The notes under the pieces are model-generated. The model searched no databases. It was not told the origin of the DNA and saw nothing but the letters and a program-made list of their open reading frames with translations. Both the position numbers and the translations under genes were made by a program. A stretch of DNA of 64,000 bases, taken from positions 1 to 64,000 of the forward strand of contig JANWVV010000004.1 in the NCBI GenBank assembly GCA_025055795.1, read 5' to 3'. This stretch comes from Gemmataceae bacterium (lineage in GTDB: Bacteria > Planctomycetota > Planctomycetia > Gemmatales > Gemmataceae). Each line of letters begins with the position of its first letter. The first letter of the stretch is position 1. Shown here piece by piece: positions 1 to 9,283 of the stretch.

Positions 1-427
1 CTTCAGCACTACCGGCAAGCAGGCGACCAAGGTACATACCACAACTTATGTCAGGCACTATTCGAAAATCGCACTCCCCATAGCGATTATCTCACAAGGC
101 CGTTTCTAAAACGACCTCCCATTGTCAACCAAATTCTGTCACATTACTACTAAAACAATGATAAATTTGATAATTCATCGCTCCCGTGCGCTTATGATCA
201 TTGTCTCGCTGATTTTCGTTTTCCGGAACGATTTTTTTACGGAATTCCCCTTGACGATTTCGTGTTTACTTGCAACCATAATAACTAGGTTCTGCCTCTT
301 CTCTGTTCCGGCCCCACCGTTCGGCGATGTACCTCATCAAAGGACGGTGGGGATATCATTTTTTGTCCATGACTATGAGAAGGAGCACCATCACCGCGTG
401 GTGCTTGACCACTCCAACCTGGCCAAA
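1..427. other. Non-coding stretch downstream of the MBL gene
   Basis: No ORF here has a convincing product; the track ORFs at 122-454 and 327-596 have no family features and run into the opposite-strand MBL gene. A 7-bp inverted repeat (AGCACCA at 384-390 and TGGTGCT at 399-405, 8-nt loop) lies just past the stop of the minus-strand MBL gene. It could end that transcript, but no U-run follows it. The first 120 bases may be the flank of a gene outside the window. Confidence 0.5.
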
Positions 428-1267
428 TTACTTGTCTTCTTTACTGTCGCGTGATTTCCAACCGAGCAGGACAACGCGTGGTCTGGGCAGCTTATCGCTG
501 GCCCGAACAACCAGTTCGTTTGTGTCGAGGCGTTTATCAATGTCGTCGTTTTTGAAATACGAAAGGAATTCCTCGGGTCCGAGCAGATCGTCGTAGCCGG
601 GAACACCGTAGTGCATGGGTAGGATGTACAGACGGGGTCGGAGCTGACGGACCACCTCCGCTGCTTGTTCGCCGTTAAGGGTGTAGATGCCACCAATGGG
701 AATCATGACAATGTCGACTGGCCCGATGGCCTTGCGTTGTTCGTCCGATAGTTCGTGTCCCAAATCACCTAGATGACAGACAACTAGGCCATCGGCTTCC
801 ACAATCCAAACGGAGTTTTTGCCGCGTTGCAGACCGTTGAGAGCATCGTGGAAGGTAGCCACGTTACGCAGGCGTACTGCACCACGTTTTTCGTCATACA
901 GCTTCCATTCCTGCCGGCCGGGACGGGGTTCGATAACACCCCGATATACATCGGCGTCCTTGGGAACCGGTTCAAAGATACCGATCTGGTCATGATCGTT
1001 GTGCGGATGGCTGATCAGAACAAAATCGACCGTGCGGGGACCGCGGCCAAACTGTGCAATGGCATGCGGGTCAATGGCGATCCGGATGCCCCGGCTAGTT
1101 ACCAGAGTGAAAAACGACTGACCGTGCCAACGGATGGTCAGAGGAGCTGCAGCCGCTTCCTGTTGTGTCATTGATGGAATTAGCCCCGGTGTCAGTACAG
1201 TCACGACGACCGCCAGCAGACTCGTCACAAAGGGGGCTATGGCGTATCGGCAGCACAGCGACGACAT
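428..1267 (-). CDS. Exported MBL-fold metallo-hydrolase (UlaG-like)
   Basis: A metallo-beta-lactamase-fold hydrolase of about 279 residues. The N-terminus has a hydrophobic signal segment ending near an Ala run (EAAAAP), so the enzyme is probably exported. The fold then starts with WHGQSFF, as in UlaG-like proteins, and carries the metal-binding motif HPHNDHDQ and later metal-ligand regions (VCHLGDLGH, LPMHYG). The substrate cannot be told from the sequence. I start at the second Met of the track ORF (1267) because CAGGAG lies about 9 nt upstream, while the Met at 1291 has only a weak site. It is a single gene, followed on the same strand upstream by apgM with a 74-bp gap. Confidence 0.85.
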   Translation of the reverse strand: MSSLCCRYAIAPFVTSLLAVVVTVLTPGLIPSMTQQEAAAAPLTIRWHGQSFFTLVTSRGIRIAIDPHAIAQFGRGPRTVDFVLISHPHNDHDQIGIFEPVPKDADVYRGVIEPRPGRQEWKLYDEKRGAVRLRNVATFHDALNGLQRGKNSVWIVEADGLVVCHLGDLGHELSDEQRKAIGPVDIVMIPIGGIYTLNGEQAAEVVRQLRPRLYILPMHYGVPGYDDLLGPEEFLSYFKNDDIDKRLDTNELVVRASDKLPRPRVVLLGWKSRDSKEDK

Positions 1268-1341
1268 GGAAGCGATCTCCTGCTGAGACATGGAGTATTC
1301 GCCGGAAAGACCCCTGCATCTGTGGCACGATTATCAGGGGA

Positions 1342-2574
1342 TCAGGCCGACGGTGGGCGGTGCAGGCCCAAAAACCAGGGCATTAGGGTATGGCCGGGCT
1401 GGAACCGTAAAGGTGCGGCGGCCGCGGTTAGTTCGTCATAGCTGGTGGCGGCATCCGGTTGAATGCCTGTGCCGCAGGCGGCAAAGGGTACGGGTCCATG
1501 GGCATGGGCCCGTGTGTGTAACGTCGTGCGATGATCCGGTTCAACCAGGAGGCGATGGTACCCATAATGCGGCAGGGCCTCCAACAGAGGCCCGACGATG
1601 TGTTCGTCGATCCGCTCCAAGGCTTCGACCTTGGCCTCTGCCCGTCCCTCGTGTGAGGCTTCGTCGGGAGCCTCAATGTGGACACAGACCAGGTCAAACT
1701 GTCCCAGAGCCTCGACGGCGTATTTACCCTTATTGGCATAGTTGGTGTCGAGGTAGCCGGTGGCACCGGGGACGTCAATGCGGTGCCAGCCCAGCAATAC
1801 GCCCACACCGCGGACCAGATCCACGGCGGAAATGATCGCCCCCCGCGGTCCGTAACGTTCGGCAAAGGGCGTCAGGCGAGGGGCCTGCCCCTGACCCCAC
1901 AGCCAGATTTGCGTGGCCGGTTTGTGGCCTGTTTCCCGCCGCCGTTGGTTAACCGCTTGGGCTGCCAGGATCGGTTTGCTGGCTTCCATCAGCTCTACCA
2001 GCCAATCGCGTGCTGGACCGATAGGCAGATAATCGGCCACGGGCCGGTCCGGAATGTCATGGGGAGGCTGGGTCCGTGTCTGCTCCAGACCACTTTCAGG
2101 GCCACGGCCCCGCCATACCAATATGTGACGATATTGGACACCGGCATGAAACTCGATGACACCACCGGCTACTTCCCGACCGCCCAGAGAGGCTTGCAAC
2201 GCCTGGATCAGTTCACGGGCCTCTGCGGTGCTGATGTGCCCGGCGGTAAAATCCCGCATGTGCCCGTCGGGAACGTACACGAGATTACAGCGGATCGCCC
2301 AGTCGTGCGGACCCAAATGGATGCCCATAGCGGCGGCTTCCAGCGGCGCCCGCCCCGTGTATACCTCTAACGGATCGTAACCAAACAACGACAAGGTGGC
2401 TACATCCGAGGCCGGCGTCAGTGTGGCAGGAACATTATCGGCCAACCCGACGACCCCAAGCTGGGCTACGCGATCCATGTGCGGCGTCCGCGCCGCTTGC
2501 AACGGCGTGCGTCCCCCTAATTCCGCCACCGGCTCATCGGCACAACCATCCGGTATCACAATTGCGTACTTCAT
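1342..2574 (-). CDS. apgM: Cofactor-independent phosphoglycerate mutase, archaeal type (ApgM)
   Basis: Interconverts 3- and 2-phosphoglycerate in glycolysis and gluconeogenesis without 2,3-bisphosphoglycerate, in the cytoplasm. About 410 residues, the usual ApgM length. It opens with KYAIVIPDGCADEP (first metal Asp) followed by GGRTPLQAARTPHMD. The phospho-Ser region reads ASDVATLSLFGYDP, and the C-terminal metal motifs EAPDEASHEG and a PDH...R.H...PVPF-like segment are present. The start is set at MKYAI (2574): the four extra track residues (MLVT) precede the conserved beta-strand start. The gene is divergent from the Cys-rich gene at 2929. Call is firm. Confidence 0.95.
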   Translation of the reverse strand: MKYAIVIPDGCADEPVAELGGRTPLQAARTPHMDRVAQLGVVGLADNVPATLTPASDVATLSLFGYDPLEVYTGRAPLEAAAMGIHLGPHDWAIRCNLVYVPDGHMRDFTAGHISTAEARELIQALQASLGGREVAGGVIEFHAGVQYRHILVWRGRGPESGLEQTRTQPPHDIPDRPVADYLPIGPARDWLVELMEASKPILAAQAVNQRRRETGHKPATQIWLWGQGQAPRLTPFAERYGPRGAIISAVDLVRGVGVLLGWHRIDVPGATGYLDTNYANKGKYAVEALGQFDLVCVHIEAPDEASHEGRAEAKVEALERIDEHIVGPLLEALPHYGYHRLLVEPDHRTTLHTRAHAHGPVPFAACGTGIQPDAATSYDELTAAAAPLRFQPGHTLMPWFLGLHRPPSA

Positions 2575-2928
2575 GGTGACAAGCATAAGCGGTCCTTGCT
2601 GACCCTACAAGAGGCAGGAACGCCGTCCTCCAAAACTCTGACCGATACCCATGGGCGATCAAACTTTCCTCAGGCAGCTTGTTAACACTTCACCTCAATG
2701 AATCACGACCGCGTCACGAAGGAATTGACCCATCCGGATAAATCGACTAGCATAGGATTGGACATTTGGAGGAGCAGGCACCGATCACCGGCACTCCCGG
2801 AGATTCATAGCCAGTCCGCGCGGGGATGGTTGCGCCTGAATGGGCCAAACAGACCGCTTTTAGAACCTTCGCGAGCTCCGACGGGGGCCACCCAACATCG
2901 CTGCCTGCACAGCTTGAGGAGATGCATC
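2575..2928. other. Divergent intergenic region, apgM / Cys-rich gene
   Basis: 354 bases between divergently transcribed genes. The track extends the plus-strand ORF back to 2698, but that part has no protein-like composition and no ribosome site. It contains the sigma70-like promoter listed separately at 2725. Nothing else recognised. Confidence 0.5.
2725..2753 (+). promoter_or_regulatory. Sigma70-like promoter for the Cys-rich gene
   Basis: TTGACC (2725-2730), a 17-nt spacer, then TAGCAT (2748-2753): five of six matches to the -35 consensus, four of six to the -10, ideal spacing. It lies about 175 nt upstream of the start at 2929. Seen by eye only; no transcription data. Confidence 0.4.
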
Positions 2929-3288
2929 ATGTATAAATTGATCGCTGGTCTGGTCGTGGCAGCAGGAGCTGTGGGAGCCGGAGTTTACGGCTGGTATGAA
3001 TACAACTGCACTTGGTGCGACGGCAACTGTCCCCTTGCGGCCTTGTTTTCAGCGGGACGAAGCTGCAATAGCAATCTTTCAGCCGAGGCCATAGCTCCCT
3101 CTCCCCCCTGCTGTGCCCTTCAGGTGGTCAACAAAACCAGTAGTTGCTGTGCCACCCCTTGCCCCGCCTGTGCCGTCGCTTGTGACGGCTGTCCTGTGTG
3201 CGAAACGGATTGCAGCGCGTGCTGCGATACCTCAACGATAGCGGCCGCGGGTGGACCGGCCATCGCCCTTAAAAAGACCGGCAAGTAG
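2929..3288 (+). CDS. Small Cys-rich membrane-anchored protein
   Basis: 119 residues. The N-terminus (YKLIAGLVVAAGAVGAGVYG) is a single hydrophobic segment, a membrane anchor or uncleaved signal. The rest is unusually rich in Cys, about seventeen in some ninety residues, in pairs and spaced pairs (CTWCDGNC, CCAL, SSCCATPCPAC, CDGCPVCETDC, CCDTS). That pattern suggests metal binding or several disulfides outside the membrane; I do not recognise a family. The start at 2929 is set by TTGAGGAGA a few bases upstream, not the track start at 2698. It stands alone between apgM and trmB. Function unknown. Confidence 0.7.
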   Translation: MYKLIAGLVVAAGAVGAGVYGWYEYNCTWCDGNCPLAALFSAGRSCNSNLSAEAIAPSPPCCALQVVNKTSSCCATPCPACAVACDGCPVCETDCSACCDTSTIAAAGGPAIALKKTGK

Positions 3289-3512
3289 GCCCCAGCCCAC
3301 CATAATGTTTCGATGCTTCCACCCTGTTTAACTAAGTAACGGTCGCTCTCAAGCGGATCCCCCAGCCGTTTAACTATTTTCTAACTAATTTGCAATACGC
3401 CGATCTGTACGAAGGGGAAACACACACGAGGGTGACTCGATCAGTTCAGGCGTCTCTGCCATGTGCCAAAGCTTCGCTCCTTGAACGCGTCTGATCGTCA
3501 ATCACCGTGGGG

Positions 3513-4325
3513 TCAAGTGGACCTGACAGATACGTCAGACTCCTGCCGCGTTTTGACGTAGATGGCTCGCCAGATACGACTGCCGCGGGCGCGGGCCTTC
3601 TTCTCGAAGTTGGTCTGGAGCTCCGGGGGCGTTGATTCATCGGGCCCGCGCTGCAACTGTTCAAAAACGCCGCTGTCGCTGATCATGGTGCACATGCTGT
3701 CGAAGTATTCCTCCACGTCCGTGGCTATGTGCAACCGACCGCCTGGCTGCAAGACACGGGCCACGTCCTGAACAAACCCAGGGGTAAACAAGCGACGCTT
3801 TTTGTGTCGAGCCTTCCACCACGGGTCTGGAAAGTAAACGTGCACCGCCTGGACACTAGCAGCCGGGATAAAGTAATGAAGCACCCAACGGGCATCGGCA
3901 CAGGTGGTCCGGACGTTACGGAGTTGCCGAATGGCACAACGAGTGGCCGTGTAAAGCTGATACTTCCGTACTACCTCGATGCCAAAGAAGTTGACGTCCG
4001 GCCGAAGTTGGGCCGAACTGACCAGGAACTGCCCCTTTCCGCTCCCCACTTCGATTTCCACCGGCTGCTCATTGCCAAATAACTGCGACCAATCAATCAA
4101 GGGGTAAACCATTGACTCGGGTAGACGCGCAACCGCTGTTGTGGGTCCGGCCTCGTCCCACCGCTGCTTAGCCGAAGCTGGGTGGTCCGTGGGAACCGAT
4201 GAGTCGGGGTTTTGGCTCAATTGGAGGGGACTGTCTTCGATCCGGCTCCAGCGTGGTATACGGATGGGCATCACCCACTCGTATGGTGCCAATTGTTCCA
4301 AGGGTAATCGGCGGGGCTTGCGCAT
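3513..4325 (-). CDS. trmB: tRNA (guanine-N7-)-methyltransferase
   Basis: Methylates G46 of tRNA at N7 using S-adenosylmethionine. About 270 residues. The N-terminus MRKPRRLPLEQLAPY matches the usual TrmB opening and is preceded by GGAGAGG, so I start at 4325 rather than the track Met at 4355. The SAM loop is EIEVGSGKGQFLV, followed by FFGIEVVRKY and DAR. The substrate-binding signature is HVYFPDPWWKARHKKRR, and the C-terminal TNFEKKAR...IWRAIY is typical. An unusual insert of about 50 residues rich in Ser/Pro lies between the N-terminal motif and the SAM domain. Confidence 0.95.
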   Translation of the reverse strand: MRKPRRLPLEQLAPYEWVMPIRIPRWSRIEDSPLQLSQNPDSSVPTDHPASAKQRWDEAGPTTAVARLPESMVYPLIDWSQLFGNEQPVEIEVGSGKGQFLVSSAQLRPDVNFFGIEVVRKYQLYTATRCAIRQLRNVRTTCADARWVLHYFIPAASVQAVHVYFPDPWWKARHKKRRLFTPGFVQDVARVLQPGGRLHIATDVEEYFDSMCTMISDSGVFEQLQRGPDESTPPELQTNFEKKARARGSRIWRAIYVKTRQESDVSVRST

Positions 4326-4457
4326 GACTCGGCTGAATCCTCTCCTTGGCATCAACCCGTTTGGGCCAAGTCGTCCACTCTGAATTGTAAGTAATCTCGC
4401 AGCTTGAGGAGATAATGAGATGCACCCCTCTTCCGACGAAGTGTAGAGCTGATGGCC

Positions 4458-4724
4458 TCAGCCGGAAGTGTGCCGTTGCTGATGCCCCCATCGCATTACC
4501 AACGGAAGCAGGGTAAGGCGACCGGTAGTCGTGCCCAGGACACTCCCACCAACTGCTCCCGCCGCTGCGGCTAAAAGCCGGATCGCCTCTCCAGTCCCGC
4601 TGGCAAGCGTAGTGCCCACCCACGCTCCGATTGCTGCTCCAGCAATCGCTGTTACCAAAAATATCTCATCGACCACCCGTTCATACTGCTCTTCCGTGAT
4701 CGTCCTCAGGTGCATCGAGGCCAT
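4458..4724 (-). CDS. Small glycine-rich membrane protein
   Basis: 88 residues. A short polar N-terminus (TITEEQYERVVDEIF) precedes two hydrophobic Gly/Ala-rich segments (AIAGAAIGAWVGTTLASG and LLAAAAGAVGGSVLGTTTG) that resemble a glycine-zipper hairpin. The start at 4724 is chosen because GGTGAGGG lies about 7-9 nt upstream; the track start (GTG, 4739) would overlap that site. It may be co-oriented with trmB but is separated by 132 bp. No family recognised. Confidence 0.5.
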   Translation of the reverse strand: MASMHLRTITEEQYERVVDEIFLVTAIAGAAIGAWVGTTLASGTGEAIRLLAAAAGAVGGSVLGTTTGRLTLLPLVMRWGHQQRHTSG

Positions 4725-5282
4725 GGTGTTTGCCCTCACCAGCTGTCCAGTCGATGGATGGGCCTAATTCTCTCAACTATCGAAATGACTCACCCCTGTT
4801 CCCCGAGTAAGGCGACAACAATCAAAATGGCCAGTTGGCTGTCCCAAAAAGCACTTTCGCCTCTTATTCATCAAATCTTTACTAATTCTACATAATTATC
4901 TTACACCCGAACAAGCGCTGCTTGCGGAAAATTCAGCCACAACGACTTGAGTTCTACGGTGCACGTCCACTATTTATGAAGATTTGGTGAATAAAAAATG
5001 ATACTTTTGATCATGAAAGCCACAGACCAGGAATAAGCGTCTGTTAACGTAGCAGCGCTTAGGCAAGAACAAAAATAGATTCCGGAGAGGGATTTCTATC
5101 GGGGGCATCGTACATACCGGGTCTTCTGCGGCTAGGCTGTTGGCGGGATATAATGCGGTTGACGAGAAAGTTCCCAGGTTTTCAAATGGAGGGAAGCGGA
5201 TCCGGCGTATACGGCTGATGGGTGCTGGTCCGGTGTCTGGACTGAGAGGGAGCGTAAGGCGTTCAGAGCGAGGGAGCATCAG
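4725..5282. other. Intergenic region upstream of the S41 protease
   Basis: 558 bases between divergent genes, AT-rich around 4860-5040. The track ORFs here (4710-4895, 4974-5279) show no family features. No clear promoter pair or repeat was found. Confidence 0.4.
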
Positions 5283-7937
5283 GTGGATAACGTCATGGGA
5301 TTACTGAGGAACAGCAGGCGAAGCGGGATAGTGACGGCGATTCTCTTAACGCTGCTGGCCGTGGGTCGAGCGGCAGCGGTACAGATTCCGGAAGATCCAC
5401 GGGGTCCGGGCAAACCCTATCTGGTCGCGGTCGGGGTAGGCACCTTCAGCGACCCAGCCATTCAGCCACGGCCGACCGCCGAAGCGGATGCCAAAGCCTT
5501 GCACGCTCTGCTCCGGGACCCCAAGGTACTCGGGATTGCCCCGGAACGGGCCGTCCTGCTGACCTCCCCTGAGGCTACCCGCGAACGGATTGTACAGGCC
5601 ATCGAACGCGGTCTGAATGCTACTGCCTCGGGCGACCTGCTCATTGTGGCTTTCTTCGGCCGCGGTGCCGCCATCGGTGACAAACCCTGCTTCCTGACGG
5701 CCGATACCCGCTTCAAAGACCGGGCCAAAACAGCGTTAACCGTGGTCGATCTGGAACCGGTCTTCAAAAAAATCAAAAACCAGAAGCTCCTGGTACTAAT
5801 GGACGTTTCCTACCGCGGTTTCGAGGCCAGTGGGGAAAAAGTGGTCGAGCCCAACGTCGGCGATTATCTCAAACTGGTCTTTGAAGATGCGGAACGGGAA
5901 GACAACTCTCTGCCCCCGGAGCGGACGGTCATCTTCGGCAACCCACCATTCCGTGAGCCCCTGACCCAGGGCGACCATGGACTGTTTTACAACGTGCTGG
6001 CGGCCGGCCTGACCGGTAAAGCCGACGAAAAACCGTACCACCAAGGGTACGAGCCGGACGGTCTGGTGACCATTCAGGAACTGGCCGCTTATCTGGAAAA
6101 AGAAATTCCCAACGCCGCTCGGGTCGTGGGTAAAACAGCCAAGGAAAAGGAATTGCAGCCCTACCTGTTGGGACATCAAAGCAGTCATTACTGGGTCAGC
6201 TTCCATGCTCCGGTGCAGGCAGCCGTGCAGAGACGTTTGGAAGCATTGGAGGCGCTGGTACGCAAAGGGGAAGTACCCAGCAGTGCCGCTGCAGAGGGGC
6301 GTCCGCTGTTGTTCCGCATGCCTCGGCTCAAATGGCAGCAGGAGCTGCGTAAGGCCTATCAGAACCTGGTCGATGGCAAGGCCCGGTGGGACGAAGTCGA
6401 GTTGATCCGCAAGTCGCTGAAGGCCTCGCTGATCCTTCCCCGCGAAGAAGCCGAAAGCTACGCCCATAAGGTAACCGCCTGGGTCCAGGAGATAAGTAGT
6501 CGTTACATCAAGCCGGTGTCGCCGGGCGAATTGACCGCAGCGGCCATTCGCGGCCTGTATAACCGGGCAGAGGAACCGTTGCCTGCCGATCTGGAAGAGG
6601 CTCTGAAAAATGCTAAGGAGCTTCGCCGGGAACAACGCTTGGAGCTGCTCACCGAGGCTCGCCTCCGCTTGGGCCGGCGTGAGGACCTGGAAGGGGACAA
6701 AGCCGTCGATCTGTCCTTGACGATGGCCTCGGCCAGCCTCAATGATCGCTATACCACTTACACGGATCGCGAAAGCGTCCTGCGGATGCAAAGTCAGTTG
6801 CGGGGTCGGTTCCCCGGCGTCGGTATCCAGATCCGCCGCGATGCGGTCCGCGATGGCCTGCTTGTCGCCACCCCTATCAAAGGCAGTCCGGCCCACAAGG
6901 CAGGTATCCAAGCCGGCGACCTGATTACCGAAATCCGCCTGGAAGTCGACAAAACCGGCAAACCGCTCAAGCCGGACGAACCCCGCATCTTTTCTACCAA
7001 GGGCATGAAAACAGAAGAAGCGGTTAATTTAATCTTGGGCGCACCGGGAACGCCTGTCACCCTGGTGGTCCAGCGAGAAGGACACGACCAACCCCTGGAA
7101 TTCCGCATCAACCGCAACTTCGTCCTGGTAGAAACTGTCCACGGCGTCCAACGCAACGGCAATGCCGACTGGACCTTCTACCTCGATGAACGTTACAAAA
7201 TCGCCTACATCAATCTCAGTCAGTTCATCTCCGTCGATCTGGACGATGATGGTGAAGAAGAGTTTGGGACCTTTACCGATCTGAAAAAGGCAATCAACGA
7301 ACTGAAAAAGCAAGGCCTTAATGGCCTTATATTGGACCTGCGTGATAACCCAGGGGGGTATCTGTCGTCCGCGGTCAAGATTTGCGAAATGTTCGTGGGC
7401 AAAGAAACGATAGTGACCGTACGGCCTCGAGTAGGCCGCACACGCGAGTACCGTGGCCGTAGCGAGGGCGACAAAAGCTTCCCCATTGTGGTGCTGGTCA
7501 ACCGCAACAGCGCCAGTGCTAGCGAAATTGTAGCCGCCTGCCTGCAGGATCATGGCCGAGCCACCATTGTCGGCGAGCGTACCTATGGCAAAGGCAGCGT
7601 TCAGGACGTGGTCCCCTTCCGCCCCACTGGCGGCGAACTCAAATATACCATCGCACGGTACTATCCCCCCAGTGGTCGTAACATCGACAAGCTGGCCACC
7701 GAACAGGACCCGTCGATCAAAGAGTGGGGTGTCAGTCCGGATGACGGCTTCGAAGTCAAGTTCAACCCGGACGAACTGAATAACTGGTACGAGTACGTTC
7801 AGGATCTGCATGTGATTCCGCCGCCAGGGAAAACGCCCCCCCGCGTCGACCCGTCCAAGGATCGGCAGTTGCAGACCGCTCTGAACCATCTGCGAGAATT
7901 GATCCGGGCAGTGGGCAAGGCACCAGTCGATCGCTGA
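5283..7937 (+). CDS. S41 C-terminal-processing protease with caspase-like N-terminal domain
   Basis: 884 residues, much longer than a usual CtpA (about 400-550). Order: signal peptide or anchor (about 10-33); caspase/C14-like fold (about 45-310); helical linker; PDZ domain (about 510-610); S41 tail-specific protease (about 640-840). The S41 catalytic pair is intact: S745 in NRNSASASE and K770 in TYGKGSVQ, 25 residues apart as in the family, with GLILDLRDNPGG. In the caspase-like part the usual GHG reads G-R127-G and the usual DxCxxG reads MDVSYRG with S176, so both catalytic residues are replaced; the closing block (HGLFYNVLAAGL...DGLVTIQELAAYLE) still fits the fold. Start is GTG 5283 (GAGGGAG upstream) or ATG 5295 (AGGTGG upstream); numbering uses the GTG. 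Probably acts in the periplasm. Confidence 0.9.
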   Translation: MDNVMGLLRNSRRSGIVTAILLTLLAVGRAAAVQIPEDPRGPGKPYLVAVGVGTFSDPAIQPRPTAEADAKALHALLRDPKVLGIAPERAVLLTSPEATRERIVQAIERGLNATASGDLLIVAFFGRGAAIGDKPCFLTADTRFKDRAKTALTVVDLEPVFKKIKNQKLLVLMDVSYRGFEASGEKVVEPNVGDYLKLVFEDAEREDNSLPPERTVIFGNPPFREPLTQGDHGLFYNVLAAGLTGKADEKPYHQGYEPDGLVTIQELAAYLEKEIPNAARVVGKTAKEKELQPYLLGHQSSHYWVSFHAPVQAAVQRRLEALEALVRKGEVPSSAAAEGRPLLFRMPRLKWQQELRKAYQNLVDGKARWDEVELIRKSLKASLILPREEAESYAHKVTAWVQEISSRYIKPVSPGELTAAAIRGLYNRAEEPLPADLEEALKNAKELRREQRLELLTEARLRLGRREDLEGDKAVDLSLTMASASLNDRYTTYTDRESVLRMQSQLRGRFPGVGIQIRRDAVRDGLLVATPIKGSPAHKAGIQAGDLITEIRLEVDKTGKPLKPDEPRIFSTKGMKTEEAVNLILGAPGTPVTLVVQREGHDQPLEFRINRNFVLVETVHGVQRNGNADWTFYLDERYKIAYINLSQFISVDLDDDGEEEFGTFTDLKKAINELKKQGLNGLILDLRDNPGGYLSSAVKICEMFVGKETIVTVRPRVGRTREYRGRSEGDKSFPIVVLVNRNSASASEIVAACLQDHGRATIVGERTYGKGSVQDVVPFRPTGGELKYTIARYYPPSGRNIDKLATEQDPSIKEWGVSPDDGFEVKFNPDELNNWYEYVQDLHVIPPPGKTPPRVDPSKDRQLQTALNHLRELIRAVGKAPVDR

Positions 7938-8068
7938 ATGGCAATTGCCGATTCGCTCCCGGATGAGGGGTCACATCAGGTCACATAGGCTGTTCAAGGC
8001 TACCGCGGGGTAGCGTCCATCTTGTTGGTTTGTGGCTAATGCCACTCGTTCCGCAGAGGGGGATAGTC

Positions 8069-9091
8069 ATGGGTGGAGTTACAGTTGACGGGACCCGCCG
8101 GGAGTTTTTGCAGGAAGGTCTCGGGGCCGCGGCCGTTTTGGGACTAGGCTCGCTATTGGAGGCTCAAGAGCAACGTCCCGGCGAGGGCTTACCTACCCGT
8201 CCCCTGGGGCGGACAGGTGTGCGGGTCTCCATCCTCTGTCTAGGTGGCTGGCACATCGGGGACATTCGCGACAAAAAAGAGGCCATCCGCATCATGCATG
8301 CCGCCCTGGACGAGGGAATCAACTTCTTCGACAACTGCTGGGACTACCATGACGGTGGTAGCGAGGAAGTCATGGGGGAGGCCCTGGCTGCCGATAACGG
8401 TAAATGGCGTCGTCGCTGCTTCCTGATGACCAAAGTTTGCGCCCGCGATGCCAAGGGAGTCCGGACCCAGGTGGAACAAAGCCTGCGACGCCTACGCACC
8501 GACGTCATCGATCTGCTGCAGATGCATGAAATCAATTGGGATAATGACCCAGAATGGGTGGTCGAGCAAGGTGGCCTGGCTGAGCTATTACAATTACAGA
8601 AGGAAGGCAAGGTTCGCTTCGTTGGGTTCACAGGGCATAAATCACCGCACATCCATTTGAAAATGCTGACGGTCCATCGTTGGGACACGGTGCAGATGCC
8701 GATTAACGTCTGTGACCATTTCTACCGCAGCTTTGTCCATGAGGTGATACCAGCTGCCCGGCAAGCAGGGATAGGAGTGATTGGAATGAAGACGCTCGGG
8801 GGTGGCCGCACCGAGGGCAAAATCGTAGCGGCCGGCGTCGCGACGGTCGAAGAGTGCCTGCGCTACGCCCTCTCCCAGGAGGTGGCCTCGGTCGTCAGCG
8901 GTATTACTTCCATGGACATTCTCAGAAAGAACGTAGCCATTGCCCGCAACTTCCATCCACTAGTCGGTGAGGAACTGCAACGCCTGTTGGCCCGGGTCAA
9001 ACCCCATGCCGGTGATGGACGCCACGAACGATTCAAATCGACCATCGACTTCGATGGCCCCTACCACCGCAAGCAGCATGGCTTTGAGTGA
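8069..9091 (+). CDS. Aldo/keto reductase with Tat signal
   Basis: 340 residues. The N-terminus contains RREFLQEGLGAAAVLGLGS, a twin-arginine-type signal, so the enzyme is probably exported folded with its cofactor. The body is an aldo/keto reductase barrel: PTRPLGRTGVRVS, then FFDNCWDYHDGG (Asp and Tyr of the tetrad), LMTKV (Lys) and LQMHEI (His). Such proteins use NAD(P)H; the substrate is unknown. The start at 8069 follows AGAGGGGGATAGTC; the track start at 8030 lies before the signal. About 130 bp downstream of the S41 protease. Confidence 0.88.
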   Translation: MGGVTVDGTRREFLQEGLGAAAVLGLGSLLEAQEQRPGEGLPTRPLGRTGVRVSILCLGGWHIGDIRDKKEAIRIMHAALDEGINFFDNCWDYHDGGSEEVMGEALAADNGKWRRRCFLMTKVCARDAKGVRTQVEQSLRRLRTDVIDLLQMHEINWDNDPEWVVEQGGLAELLQLQKEGKVRFVGFTGHKSPHIHLKMLTVHRWDTVQMPINVCDHFYRSFVHEVIPAARQAGIGVIGMKTLGGGRTEGKIVAAGVATVEECLRYALSQEVASVVSGITSMDILRKNVAIARNFHPLVGEELQRLLARVKPHAGDGRHERFKSTIDFDGPYHRKQHGFE

Positions 9092-9157
9092 TCCCTTTGA
9101 GGAACAATAGCTTTCCGCGCGAATCAGTTGATGGAACACCCGTACCAGTTAACCCGG

Positions 9158-9174
9158 CCTTGCCAGCGGCAAGG
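9158..9174. terminator. Hairpin after the aldo/keto reductase gene
   Basis: Perfect 7-bp stem with a 3-nt loop, CCTTGCC-AGC-GGCAAGG, 67 nt after the stop at 9091 and before the esterase. No U-run follows on either strand, so it may be a Rho-independent terminator without the tail or only a processing hairpin. Confidence 0.3.
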
Positions 9175-9283
9175 TGAAGGTAGCGGGCGGGTGCCCCAGC
9201 ATCACCAACAATCACCACATCAAACCTCTAAGTACCGTACTTAGACCGAGGCGACCTTCGGCCACAAGATCGGAGCATAAGCC

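Noticed and set aside
122-454. ORF of 110 residues at the window start
   Set aside because: No ribosome site, no family features, and it runs into the opposite-strand MBL gene.
2698-2928. N-terminal extension of the Cys-rich ORF
   Set aside because: Not protein-like; the SD site sits immediately before 2929 and the promoter overlaps the extension.
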